49,571 nt of DNA. Source: Ruminococcaceae bacterium UBA1741 (GTDB lineage: Bacteria; Bacillota; Clostridia; Oscillospirales; Acutalibacteraceae). Under the pieces are notes generated by a model that searched no databases, was not told where the DNA came from, and saw only the letters and a list, made by a program, of their open reading frames with translations. The stretch is taken from contig DCHX01000040.1 in NCBI GenBank assembly GCA_002315685.1, forward strand, positions 1 through 49,571, given 5' to 3'. Positions within the stretch are counted from its first letter, which is position 1. Each line of letters starts with the position of its first letter. Both the position numbers and the translations under genes were made by a program. This document shows, piece by piece, positions 1 through 8,900 of this stretch.

Positions 1-22
1 CTGCCTATTCCAGCACACTCGC
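1..22 (-). tRNA. tRNA-Leu, 5' end only (cut by window edge)
   Basis: Read on the minus strand from base 22 to base 1, the sequence has the form of a type II tRNA 5' half. It shows a 7-base acceptor strand GCGAGTG, T8-G9, a CTG/CAG D-stem and the D-loop GAATAGG containing the GG pair. This matches the usual start of Firmicutes tRNA-Leu. A consensus promoter on the same strand lies about 33 bases upstream. The anticodon is outside the window, so the isoacceptor cannot be named. Confidence 0.75.
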
Positions 23-54
23 ATATTTATTGCCGTTTTTTAGTCAGCTTTGTT

Positions 55-83
55 ATTATATCATTATGATTATAGAATGTCAA
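55..83 (-). promoter_or_regulatory. Sigma-A type promoter for the leftward tRNA gene
   Basis: On the minus strand TTGACA (83-78) and TATAAT (60-55) are separated by 17 bases, a perfect consensus. The expected transcription start lies about 25 bases before the tRNA, which fits a stable-RNA promoter. It is divergent from the rpsT promoter. Confidence 0.8.
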
Positions 84-115
84 TACAAAAATTTGAAAAT
101 TTTCAAATAAATATC

Positions 116-144
116 TTGCATTTTTCAAGAGAATGTGATATTAT
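116..144 (+). promoter_or_regulatory. rpsT promoter
   Basis: TTGCAT at 116-121 and TATTAT at 139-144 are spaced 17 bases apart, with TG-A just before the -10 box (extended -10). The predicted start is near 151, giving a short leader of about 30 bases. The rpsB promoter has the same layout, including the TGTGATAT context. Confidence 0.75.
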
Positions 145-179
145 ATTTCTTGCTGTAGAAAAAGTAGGGAGGTGGCATA

Positions 180-440
180 ATGCCGAATATTAAATCTGCA
201 AAGAAGCGTGTTGAAGTAAGCAAGAAAAATTACGAGCGTAATAAAGCTTGTCGTTCCGCTCTTCGTACTGCTATTAAGAAGGCAGATGCAGCTATCGACA
301 GTAAGGCTGCCGATGCTAACGAAGCTGTAAAAGTTGCTGTTGTAAAGATTGACCAAGCAGCTAACAAAGGTCTTCTTCACAAGAACAATGCTGCAAGAAA
401 GAAATCTGCGCTTGTTAAAAAGCTCAATGCTAATGGCTAA
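180..440 (+). CDS. rpsT: 30S ribosomal protein S20
   Basis: S20 binds the 5' domain of 16S rRNA and helps early assembly of the small subunit. The 86-residue product is the usual size for the family. It begins MPNIKSAKKRVEVSKKN, is rich in Lys and Ala, and ends in the helix with the KNNAARKKSAL segment typical of S20. A strong ribosome binding site, AGGGAGGTGG, sits just before the ATG. The gene has its own promoter and its own terminator, so it is monocistronic. It is divergent from a tRNA-Leu gene. Confidence 0.96.
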   Translation: MPNIKSAKKRVEVSKKNYERNKACRSALRTAIKKADAAIDSKAADANEAVKVAVVKIDQAANKGLLHKNNAARKKSALVKKLNANG

Positions 441-449
441 TAGTTAAAT

Positions 450-503
450 ATTATTTTTTGCAAAAAATAATAGTCACCGTATCAAATGATGCGGTGATTT
501 TTT
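450..503 (+). terminator. rpsT terminator, preceded by a perfect AT-rich palindrome
   Basis: TCACCG (474-479) pairs with CGGTGA (492-497) and is followed directly by six T residues, a classic intrinsic terminator. Just upstream, 450-471 is a perfect 22-base palindrome centred on GC, with arms of A/T only. It could form a second hairpin. Confidence 0.85.
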
Positions 504-509
504 ATTTTA

Positions 510-538
510 TTGATTTTATTATAAATATATATTAAAAT
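510..538 (+). promoter_or_regulatory. Probable uvrC promoter
   Basis: TTGATT (510-515) and TAAAAT (533-538) are 17 bases apart, just after the rpsT terminator and about 25 bases before the uvrC ribosome binding site. The -35 box is imperfect. Confidence 0.5.
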
Positions 539-577
539 AAACAATATAGATTATTGCTTTGAAAGGGCGGTTGCTTT

Positions 578-2395
578 ACGGAAAACGAAAAAATAACAGA
601 GCTTAAACAAAAGGCAAACCGCCTTCCGAAATTGCCCGGTGTTTATATTATGAAAAATAAATCGGGCGAAATTATTTATGTAGGAAAAGCAAAGGCACTT
701 AAAAACCGTGTAACTCAATACTTCGGTGCAGGAAATCAGCATACCGAAAAGGTTAAAAAAATGGTTTCGAATGTTAATGATTTTGAATATATAATTTGCG
801 ACAGCGAATTTGAAGCCCTTGTTTTAGAGGCGTCTCTTATCAAGCAAAATCAACCGAAATATAACATTTTACTTAAAGATGATAAGGGATACCACTACAT
901 TAAAATAACCGATGATAAGTGGAAAAAAATTGAGATTTCCAACACTGTTGATAACAAAGGGGAATATATAGGTCCTTATTATTCTTCCTATGTTGTTCGT
1001 GATACTGTTGAGTATGTGAACAAGATATTCAAATTGCCCGACTGCAAAAGAAGCTTTGACAAAAGAACAAAGCCCTGTCTTAATTACCATATCGGCAAAT
1101 GCTTTGCGCCTTGTAAGGGGAATATTTCGCTTAAAGAGTATTCTGATACCGTAAACGATGCGGTTGAATTTATTAAAAACGGCGACGGTGCAAAAATGTT
1201 GCCGGAGCTTGAAAAAAATATGCAAAAAGCATCGGATAATCTTGACTTTGAGTATGCCGCAAAATTGCGCGACCGAATCAGTGCCATAAAAAAACTAAAC
1301 GAAAAACAAAAGGTTGTTATGTGCAGTTATAAGAATCAAGATGTTTTTTCGTCCGCATTTTTAGGTGAATTTTCTTGCGTCAGTGTACTGAATTTCAGAA
1401 AAGGTCTTCTTGTTGACAAAAACCATTATTTTGTTGACGGAATTGTTGATAAAGATACATTATACGGCGAGTTTATCGAGCAATACTATGTCGATAAAAC
1501 CGATATACCGCCGAGAATTTTAATTGACGGCGATTTTACAGGCAAAGAGCTTATGGAGGCTTGGCTTTCCGAAAGACTTAAAAAGAGCGTTAATATTGTA
1601 ATTCCGAAAATCGGAGAGCAAAAAGAGTTAATTCAAATGTGCCTTAAAAATGCTGCCGACAATCTTTCCGAAAGGTCAAAATCCGGAGGAAGGGAAATGT
1701 CGGTACTGAATGAGCTTGCAAAAATTTTAGGTCTTGATGTTGTGCCGAGATATATCGAGTCTTACGATATATCCCATACGGCAGGAGAAGAAAATGTCGC
1801 AGGTATGATAGTCTTCAAAGACGGTGCACCGTATAGAAAATCGTATCGGAGATTTAAGATAAAAAGCTTTAACGGTGCTGATGATTACCGCTCTATGTCA
1901 GAGGTTATGGACAGGCGACTTACAGAGTACGAAAAGCAGACTGATGAGGTATTTTCGATATTGCCGGACCTTATTTTGCTTGACGGAGCAGTAGGTCAGG
2001 TTAATGCCGTTTTGCCGATAATTAAAAAACATAATCTTTCTATACCTATTTTCGGTATGGTAAAGGATACAAAGCACAAAACCCGTGCGATAGCATCAAA
2101 CGGCGGAGATATATCAATAAAATCAAATCGTTCGGCATTCACACTTATTACAAAAATTCAGGACGAAGTTCATAGATTTGCAATTTCATATCATAGGAAT
2201 CTAAGAAGTAAGAAAATGTTAAATTCAGAGCTTTTGCAAATAGAAGGGATAGGAGAAAAGAAGGCGAAGGATTTAATTCTTGCTTTCAAAACCGTTGAAG
2301 GTATTAAAAAAGCAACTTTGAATGAGCTTATGACAGTAAAGGGTATAAGCGAAGTAAATGCAAAAAGAATACGGGAATTTTTTGACCTTAAATAG
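578..2395 (+). CDS. uvrC: Excinuclease ABC subunit C
   Basis: UvrC makes both incisions flanking a DNA lesion after UvrAB has located it. The N-terminal GIY-YIG nuclease (PGVYIM, then IIYVGKAK) is followed by a Cys-containing linker, a UVR domain near residues 205-240, the RNase H-like second nuclease (ESYDISH, LLDGAVGQ) and two helix-hairpin-helix motifs at the C-terminus. The start is odd. The conserved first helix (EKITELKQKANRLPKL) is encoded upstream of the first canonical start, a TTG at 632 that has no ribosome binding site and falls inside the conserved LPGVY stretch. The frame is open back to a stop at 560-562. AAAGGGCGG (562-570) is correctly spaced for the ACG at 578, giving 605 residues, close to other UvrC proteins. 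ACG initiation is inferred; the conservative alternative is 632-2395. Confidence 0.93.
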   Translation, partial: TENEKITELKQKANRLPKLPGVYIMKNKSGEIIYVGKAKALKNRVTQYFGAGNQHTEKVKKMVSNVNDFEYIICDSEFEALVLEASLIKQNQPKYNILLKDDKGYHYIKITDDKWKKIEISNTVDNKGEYIGPYYSSYVVRDTVEYVNKIFKLPDCKRSFDKRTKPCLNYHIGKCFAPCKGNISLKEYSDTVNDAVEFIKNGDGAKMLPELEKNMQKASDNLDFEYAAKLRDRISAIKKLNEKQKVVMCSYKNQDVFSSAFLGEFSCVSVLNFRKGLLVDKNHYFVDGIVDKDTLYGEFIEQYYVDKTDIPPRILIDGDFTGKELMEAWLSERLKKSVNIVIPKIGEQKELIQMCLKNAADNLSERSKSGGREMSVLNELAKILGLDVVPRYIESYDISHTAGEENVAGMIVFKDGAPYRKSYRRFKIKSFNGADDYRSMSEVMDRRLTEYEKQTDEVFSILPDLILLDGAVGQVNAVLPIIKKHNLSIPIFGMVKDTKHKTRAIASNGGDISIKSNRSAFTLITKIQDEVHRFAISYHRNLRSKKMLNSELLQIEGIGEKKAKDLILAFKTVEGIKKATLNELMTVKGISEVNAKRIREFFDLK

Positions 2396-2398
2396 TGC

Positions 2399-2427
2399 TT
2401 GAAAAAACAAGAATATTTTGGTAAAAT
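2399..2427 (+). promoter_or_regulatory. Promoter for the cyclophilin gene
   Basis: TTGAAA (2399-2404) and TAAAAT (2422-2427) are 17 bases apart with TGG before the -10 box. The layout is nearly the same as that of the mnmE promoter. The -35 box begins 4 bases after the uvrC stop codon. Confidence 0.75.
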
Positions 2428-2456
2428 AACTATATAAAAATGCGAGGAGAATTTAT

Positions 2457-3050
2457 ATGTCAATTCAATTAGAGCCTGTAACGGCAGGAAATACGGTTGC
2501 TTTGATGCATACCAATATGGGAGATATTGAAATAAAGCTTTTCCCTGAAAAAGCACCCAAAACCGTTGAAAATTTTACAACTCACGCAAAGAATGATTAT
2601 TATAACGGAATAATATTTCATAGAGTAATAAACGGATTTATGATTCAAGGCGGAGACCCCACCGGTACGGGTATGGGCGGAGAGTCTATTTGGGGTGGTA
2701 GCTTTGAAGACGAATTTGACCCTGAGCTTCATAATATTCGCGGTGCTCTTTGTATGGCTAACGCAGGTCCTAATACCAACGGAAGTCAGTTCTTTATTGT
2801 TCAAGCCGACAGCGTACCCGATAATATGCTTGAACAAATGAAGGATATGCCTTCAAGCTTCCCGCCGGAAATTGTTGAAGCTTATGAAAAATTCGGCGGA
2901 ACACCTTGGCTTGACTTTCGTCATACCGTATTCGGACAGGTTATAAGCGGTATGGATATTGTTGATAAAATTGCATCTGTTAAAGTAGGTGCAAATGATA
3001 AACCTGATTTTGATGTTACTATTGACAGCATCGAAATAATCGTAAAGTAA
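2457..3050 (+). CDS. Cyclophilin-type peptidyl-prolyl cis-trans isomerase
   Basis: This protein speeds cis-trans isomerisation of Xaa-Pro bonds and so helps protein folding. No signal peptide is visible, so it should be cytoplasmic. The fold is clear from FHRVINGFMIQGGDPTGTG (catalytic Arg in FHRV), then MANAGPNTNGSQFFI, then HTVFGQV near the end. At 197 residues it is longer than minimal bacterial cyclophilins because of an insertion of about 30 residues after SQFFIVQ, a form I recall from clostridia. The ribosome binding site GAGGAGA precedes the ATG. It lies 12 bases before rfbA and may be co-transcribed with it. Confidence 0.93.
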   Translation: MSIQLEPVTAGNTVALMHTNMGDIEIKLFPEKAPKTVENFTTHAKNDYYNGIIFHRVINGFMIQGGDPTGTGMGGESIWGGSFEDEFDPELHNIRGALCMANAGPNTNGSQFFIVQADSVPDNMLEQMKDMPSSFPPEIVEAYEKFGGTPWLDFRHTVFGQVISGMDIVDKIASVKVGANDKPDFDVTIDSIEIIVK

Positions 3051-3062
3051 GGAGTTTTAATT

Positions 3063-3941
3063 ATGAAAGGTATTATTCTTGCAGGCGGTAGTGGAACAAG
3101 ACTTTATCCACTTACTATGGTAACCTCTAAACAATTACTTCCGGTTTATGATAAGCCGATGATTTATTATCCGCTTTCAATGTTGATGCTTGCGGGTATT
3201 CGTGATATTTTAATTATTTCGACACCTACCGATTTGCCTAACTTTGAAAGACTTTTGGGTGATGGCTCTGATTACGGTATTAACCTATCCTATAAGGTTC
3301 AACCTTCTCCGGACGGTCTTGCACAGGCGTTTCTTTTAGGTGAGGAATTTATTGACGGCGATTCTTGTGCAATGGTACTCGGCGATAATATCTTTTACGG
3401 GGACGGACTCAGAAAGCACTTAAAGGAAGCCGCAAGCCGTGAAAAAGGCGCTACCGTTTTCGGCTATTATGTTGAAGACCCCGAGCGTTTCGGCATTGTT
3501 GAATTTGATGAGGAGGGTAGGGCTGTTTCTATTGAAGAAAAGCCTAAGGTTCCGAAATCCAATTATGCGGTAACAGGTCTTTATTTCTATGATAACCGTG
3601 TTGTTGAAATGGCTAAAAAGGTTAAGCCGTCCGCAAGAGGCGAGCTTGAAATTACCGACCTTAATAGATTCTATCTTGAAGACGGCACATTGAATGTTGT
3701 AACATTAGGAAGAGGCTGTGCTTGGCTTGATACGGGCACTATGGACGCATTAAGCGAAGCTACCGAATATGTTAAGGTGGTTGAAAACCATCAGGGCATT
3801 ATGATTTCGGCGGTTGAAGAAATTGCTTATCGTAACGGTTGGATTTCAAAGGAAAAGCTTCTTGAATCTGCCGCTAAATACGGCAAATCGCCTTACGGTG
3901 AACACTTAAAGAGAGTTGCTGACGGAAAATATCGCTACTAA
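3063..3941 (+). CDS. rfbA: Glucose-1-phosphate thymidylyltransferase
   Basis: RfbA (RmlA) makes dTDP-glucose from glucose-1-phosphate and dTTP, the first step towards dTDP-rhamnose and related sugars for surface polysaccharide. The 292-residue length is typical. The nucleotide-binding start ILAGGSGTRLYPLT, the KQLLPVYDKPMIYYPLS segment, the metal-binding Asp in LGDNIFYG and the EEKP motif are all present. GGAG precedes the ATG. The later pathway genes rfbB, rfbC and rfbD are not in this window. Two glycosyltransferase genes follow directly, which supports a role in cell-surface glycan synthesis. Confidence 0.95.
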   Translation: MKGIILAGGSGTRLYPLTMVTSKQLLPVYDKPMIYYPLSMLMLAGIRDILIISTPTDLPNFERLLGDGSDYGINLSYKVQPSPDGLAQAFLLGEEFIDGDSCAMVLGDNIFYGDGLRKHLKEAASREKGATVFGYYVEDPERFGIVEFDEEGRAVSIEEKPKVPKSNYAVTGLYFYDNRVVEMAKKVKPSARGELEITDLNRFYLEDGTLNVVTLGRGCAWLDTGTMDALSEATEYVKVVENHQGIMISAVEEIAYRNGWISKEKLLESAAKYGKSPYGEHLKRVADGKYRY

Positions 3942-3942
3942 T

Positions 3943-4938
3943 ATGTGTAAAATAAGTGTAATTGTTCCGGTTTATAACGCAAGAGAAACCATCGAAAAGT
4001 GCGTAATTTCCATTATTTCGCAGGATTTTAAGGATATAGAATTACTTTTAATTAACGATGGCTCAAAAGATAATAGCTTGGAAGTTATTAAAGAGCTTCA
4101 AAGCAAAAATAAAAACATAATTGTTGTTGATAGAGAAAATTCGGGTGCCGCCGCTGCGCGAAATTTCGGTATGAGTATTGCAAAGGGCGAATACTTTTGT
4201 TTTGTTGACAGTGATGATTATATTGATGACGGTGCGCTTTCGTATATGTATAACAGAGCGGTTTCCGCCGATGCCGATATACTTATGTGCGGTTATATTA
4301 TTCAAAACGAGAGTGGAGTTATCCGTAATTTTGCCAAAAGCGGTGAATATGAAAACGGAGCAATTAACAGCAGAATAGAAGAAATTAAATCAAAGAATTT
4401 GATTGACAGTCCTTGTAACAAGCTTTACAAGGCAAGCTTCGTAAAATCAAGCGGGGTTATTATGCCCGAAAATGAAATATATGAGGATTCGGATTTTAAT
4501 TTAAGACTTTTGAAGTATAATCCCAAATATGTAATTGATGAACATTGTTTTTATCATTATATTTTGCATTTTGGAAGTACCACAAGGCGATATAACCCCC
4601 AAAAGCTTGAAATAATTAAGAAACGGACAAGACTTTTGAAAAAGGTTACAAGCGGTCTTGATGAGTTTTGCGATTATTACTATTTGAAAATGGTGTTTTC
4701 TTCTTTTATAGATATGTTTTTATCCCTTGACAAAAAGGAAATTAAAAACAACATAAAAAAAGAAATGGAATCCGAAGAATTTATATTGAAGGCTAAAAAT
4801 GCCAAATCCTCAAATATTCGTGCTGATTCTATTTGCTATGTAGCAAGAAGCAACAGTTTGTTTTTGGCATATAGCTTTTCAAAGCTTTCGTATATAATTA
4901 AGTATAAATTCCCAAGACTTTTTATGAGGGTGAGATAA
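3943..4938 (+). CDS. Family 2 glycosyltransferase
   Basis: This is a GT-A fold glycosyltransferase that moves a sugar from a nucleotide-sugar donor to a growing glycan. The N-terminus has ISVIVPVYNARETIEKC, followed by INDGSKDNS and the metal-binding DSDD motif. The C-terminal half is variable and has no membrane segment. I chose the ATG at 3943, two bases after the rfbA stop, because the conserved domain starts there; an earlier in-frame start at 3916 would overlap rfbA. The stop codon abuts the GTG of the next gene, so translation is probably coupled. The substrate cannot be told from sequence. Confidence 0.88.
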   Translation: MCKISVIVPVYNARETIEKCVISIISQDFKDIELLLINDGSKDNSLEVIKELQSKNKNIIVVDRENSGAAAARNFGMSIAKGEYFCFVDSDDYIDDGALSYMYNRAVSADADILMCGYIIQNESGVIRNFAKSGEYENGAINSRIEEIKSKNLIDSPCNKLYKASFVKSSGVIMPENEIYEDSDFNLRLLKYNPKYVIDEHCFYHYILHFGSTTRRYNPQKLEIIKKRTRLLKKVTSGLDEFCDYYYLKMVFSSFIDMFLSLDKKEIKNNIKKEMESEEFILKAKNAKSSNIRADSICYVARSNSLFLAYSFSKLSYIIKYKFPRLFMRVR

Positions 4939-5883
4939 GTGATTTCGGTTGCTGTTGCTACCTATAACGGAGAAAAATATATTGAAAAACAACTGAAAAG
5001 CATACTTGCTCAAACCTTGCCTGTTGACCAAGTTGTAATCTGCGACGATAGGTCAACCGATAATACGGTAAGTATTTGCGAGAAATTTATTCTTGAAAAT
5101 AATCTTTCCGGTTGGTCGGTTTCGGTAAATAAAAAGAATGTCGGATTTTGCCTTAATTTCTATAATGCGATAGAAAAGTGTGAGGGCGATATTATTTTCT
5201 TGGCTGACCAAGATGATGAATGGCATATTGACAAAACCGAAAAAATGATTTCTGTGCTTAAAAGCAACCCTCAAATAAAGGTGCTTTCAAGTCGATATGA
5301 TGTTATTGACGAAAATTCCGATATTATAGAAAATTCGGGTATCACCTATTTGGGAAATAAGTTTGACGGTTCTATTGAATATTTAGATGCCGACAGCTTT
5401 ATCGGTTGCTCTTATATCCGCGGATTTTCTATTTGTTTCAGCTCTGTTATAAAGCCTTTTATTAAAAATATTGACCTAAAAGACCTTATGGCACACGATT
5501 GGCTTTTATGTATGATAGGCTGTTCTATGGGTAAAACTGCCGTTCTTAATCAAAAGCTTACTGATTACAGATACCATAAGGACAATGTTTCTTTATCGGC
5601 TATGAACAGTGAATATAGAGTTCGTAAGCTTCAAAAAAGAATTTCGGGACTTGAACAGTCGGTTTGCGGACATAAATATTTACTTTCGCTTTTTGATGAT
5701 AAATATTTGTTAAAGCAAATAGAAAAATTTATTGTTTTTGAAGAAAAAAGAATCAGGTTTCTTAAAAGCAAGAATATTTTTCTGTATTTTTCTTTGTTTT
5801 TTTCTTTAAGAGAATATAAGCGTTATTATAAGGGAAATGCGTTTAGAGTTTATCTCGGCGATTTTGCTTATGCTTTTAAGTGA
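4939..5883 (+). CDS. Family 2 glycosyltransferase, rhamnosyltransferase-like
   Basis: This is a second GT-A enzyme, starting with GTG immediately after the previous stop. It carries ISVAVATYNGEKYIEKQL, ICDDRSTDNT and LADQDDEWH, the last holding the DxD-type metal site. This pattern resembles enzymes that add rhamnose in O-antigen and rhamnan synthesis, which would fit the upstream rfbA. The specificity is inferred. The C-terminal part contains basic and aromatic-rich segments that could sit on the membrane. A hairpin terminator follows. Confidence 0.85.
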   Translation: MISVAVATYNGEKYIEKQLKSILAQTLPVDQVVICDDRSTDNTVSICEKFILENNLSGWSVSVNKKNVGFCLNFYNAIEKCEGDIIFLADQDDEWHIDKTEKMISVLKSNPQIKVLSSRYDVIDENSDIIENSGITYLGNKFDGSIEYLDADSFIGCSYIRGFSICFSSVIKPFIKNIDLKDLMAHDWLLCMIGCSMGKTAVLNQKLTDYRYHKDNVSLSAMNSEYRVRKLQKRISGLEQSVCGHKYLLSLFDDKYLLKQIEKFIVFEEKRIRFLKSKNIFLYFSLFFSLREYKRYYKGNAFRVYLGDFAYAFK

Positions 5884-5891
5884 TATATAAT

Positions 5892-5923
5892 AGGACTGCC
5901 GTTTTACGACAGTCCTTACTTTT
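5892..5923 (+). terminator. Terminator of the rfbA-glycosyltransferase run
   Basis: AGGACTG (5892-5898) pairs with CAGTCCT (5910-5916) around an 11-base loop, followed by TACTTTT. The T-run is short, so it may be leaky. Confidence 0.6.
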
Positions 5924-5925
5924 AA

Positions 5926-5943
5926 TGTACCGATAACGGTACA
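5926..5943 (+). promoter_or_regulatory. Palindrome upstream of addB (possible operator)
   Basis: TGTACCG-ATAA-CGGTACA is an 18-base dyad with perfect 7-base arms. A possible -10 box TATACT (5954-5959) lies just downstream. The dyad sits over the position of the -35 box, where no good -35 is visible, so an operator or activator site is possible. It does not match the Gram-positive LexA box (GAAC-N4-GTTC). Confidence 0.35.
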
Positions 5944-5979
5944 TAGAATGATATATACTATCGGTAAAGGGGCGAAATT

Positions 5980-8900
5980 ATGTTAAAATTTATTTTAGGA
6001 CGAGCATCATCGGGTAAAACTACTACGATAATGGATATGATAAAAAATGAGGCTTGTGAGGGTAATAAGCCGGTTTTAATTGTGCCCGAACAATATTCGT
6101 TTGAAAGTGAAAAATATATTTTGGAAATGCTCGGAGATGAAAAAGCTTCAAATGTTTCGGTCTTGTCCTTTACAAGACTTTATGATACTATCGGCAGAAT
6201 AAAGGGAGGTATTTGCGGAAAAATCCTTACCGATGCCGATAAATTTATTTTAATGAACAGTGCAATTTCTTCCGTAAAAGATAATTTGAAATTATGGGGT
6301 AGGTGTGCTAATTCTTCGGCATTTTCCGAAAGTATGATTTCGGTTGTTGATGAATTTAAGCTTAATTCTATCGGTAGCACCGATTTATTTAATACCGCAA
6401 ATTCCTTTGAAAGTTCAAAGCTTAGGGATAAACTGCTTGATACCGCTCAAATTCTTGAAGCTTACAATATGATATTAGGAACAAGATTTATTGACCCTGC
6501 CGATAATCTTGACCGACTGTATAATATGTTGAATGAGTGCGACTATTTTGATGAAAAAACCGTGTTTTTTGATGGCTTTAAGGGATTCACGGGTCAGCAA
6601 AAAAAGATTATCGACCGCATAATTGCAAAGGCAAAAAATGTTGTGATTTCGCTTACTATCGAAGAAAACTATTCTAATCAATACGGTCTGTTCGGCAACA
6701 TTCTTTTGATAAAAAATCAAATTTCAAGTATGGCAAGGTCTAAAAATATCAATGTCCAAGAAATATATTTAGGCAAACCCGTATATTCTTCACATTCGCT
6801 TGAAGTGTTTGAAGAATGTATGTCAAAGGGGCAATTTTTGTCAAATGAAGATATAAGCGACAGCGTTTGTGTTTGCGAGGCTCAAACCGTTTTTGACGAA
6901 GCCGAATTTGTTGCAAGGAATATTAAGAAAATAATCAGGGAAGAAAATGCAAAATTCAGCGATTTTGTAATTATTGCGAGAGATACCGGAATTTACGAAG
7001 ATGCGCTTACGGTAGCTTGTAAACGCAACGGTGTAAAATGCTTTTTCGATAAGAAAATTCCGCTTTCGTCAATGCCTATTTCGGTTTTTGTAATATCGGC
7101 TATCGAGTATGTAAAAAAGCCGACAATAGAAGCTGTGTTTAGATTTCACAAATCTGGTGTGGGCATTTTATCGGTTGATGAGCTTGCCGAGCTTGAAAAC
7201 TATACATATATTTGGAATATAGATGCAAAACAATTCCAAAACGAATGGGATATGAACACAAAAGGCCTTACCGACAGGACAGATAAGGATTTTGAAAAAA
7301 AATTAAGAAGATTAAACGACTTGCGGAAAAGGGCTATCGGTCCGCTTATTGAATTTAAGAATAGTTTTAAGGGTACACCGAAACAAATGGCAACCGCTGT
7401 TATGGCACTTATAAACAGTTGCAATTTCAGAGATAGTGCGTTAAACCTTAAAAATGAATATGAGGAAAACGGTAATGAACAATACCGTGATGCGATTAGG
7501 CAATCCTACGATTTATTTATTTCGTTGCTTGACAGTGTTGTTTACTGTTTTCCCGATATAAATGTTAAAACTGACGAATTTTACAATGCGCTTAACACCT
7601 CGATTTCACTCTCAACAATCGGTACAACCCCGCAAACCCTTGATGAAGTTGTGTTCGGAAGTGCCGACAGAATCAGACCTTCAAGACCTAAATATGCTTT
7701 TGTTATGGGATTAAACCAAGGTATCTTTCCAAAGACGGCAAGCAGTACGGGTGTGTTTTCAAACACCGAGAGAAAAGCACTTATTGATTTAGGGCTTGAA
7801 ATTCCCGATAGAACGATAAGCTTTTCTATTGATGAAGAATTTTTAGTATATAGTAATGTTTGTTGTGCATCGAATAAAGTGTTTTTAAGCTTTTCGCTTT
7901 CTCAAAATAACAATAAAGGCTCTGAAAAATCAGTGTTTTTAAGCGAGATTTTTGATAATCTTAAAGTAAAGTCTTTGTCAGAACCAAGTCCGCTTTGTCA
8001 AGATAATTTGCCCGAAACATACGATTCGGCGTTTTACGAATACTGCGTACGCCAACAAAACGACGAGGTTGAAAAGAAAACATTATTCGAGGCGTTAAAA
8101 GGTACCGAAAAGGAAAATTTAATTGAACGAATAAATAATAATCTTACCGCAAAAAATGCAAAGCTCGACAAAGAAATCGCCTCAAAGCTCTATGGCGAGA
8201 GCTTATATATGTCGCCTACGAATTTTGAAAACTACAATAAATGCAAATTTATGAGCTTTTGTTCTCACGGATTAAAGGCAAAAAAACTTTATCCTGCCGA
8301 GTTTAATGCTATGCAAAGAGGTACGATAGTTCACTTTGTACTTGAAAGGATAATAGAAGAATACGGAAAGGATATTTCAAAATTAACCGAAGAAAAAATC
8401 GTAAGCGAAATTGATAGATTTTGCGAGGAATATCTCGATACCGTAAAAGGCTTTGATAAAGTTAAAAATGTTCGTTTTGAGTTTTTGCTTTCTACAATTA
8501 AGAGAACACTGAAATATGTAGTCGGCCGACTTGTGCTTGAATTTGCTCAAAGCGAATATGAGCCAAAGGCTTGTGAATTAAAAATCGGCAAAAAAGACGA
8601 TGATGATATTCCCGCAATTGACATAAAGCTTGATAATAACAAAGAATTATTGTTAGGCGGCGTTGTTGACCGTGTTGATACTTATGATGAATATTTTAGA
8701 ATTGTGGACTATAAAACAGGCTCGAAAAAATTCAAACTGTCGGATGTTTTGTACGGTCAGAATATGCAGATGCTTCTCTATTTATATGCGGTCGCAAAGA
8801 GTGAAAAATTCGGCAAAACACCTGCGGGTATTTTGTATATGAATGCAAAAAGAGTAAAAAAGGGCAACCCCGCCGACCGAAGAATGAACGGACTTGTTTT

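Noticed and set aside
5926..5943. LexA (SOS) box before addB
   Set aside because: The dyad TGTACCG-ATAA-CGGTACA lacks GAAC-N4-GTTC.
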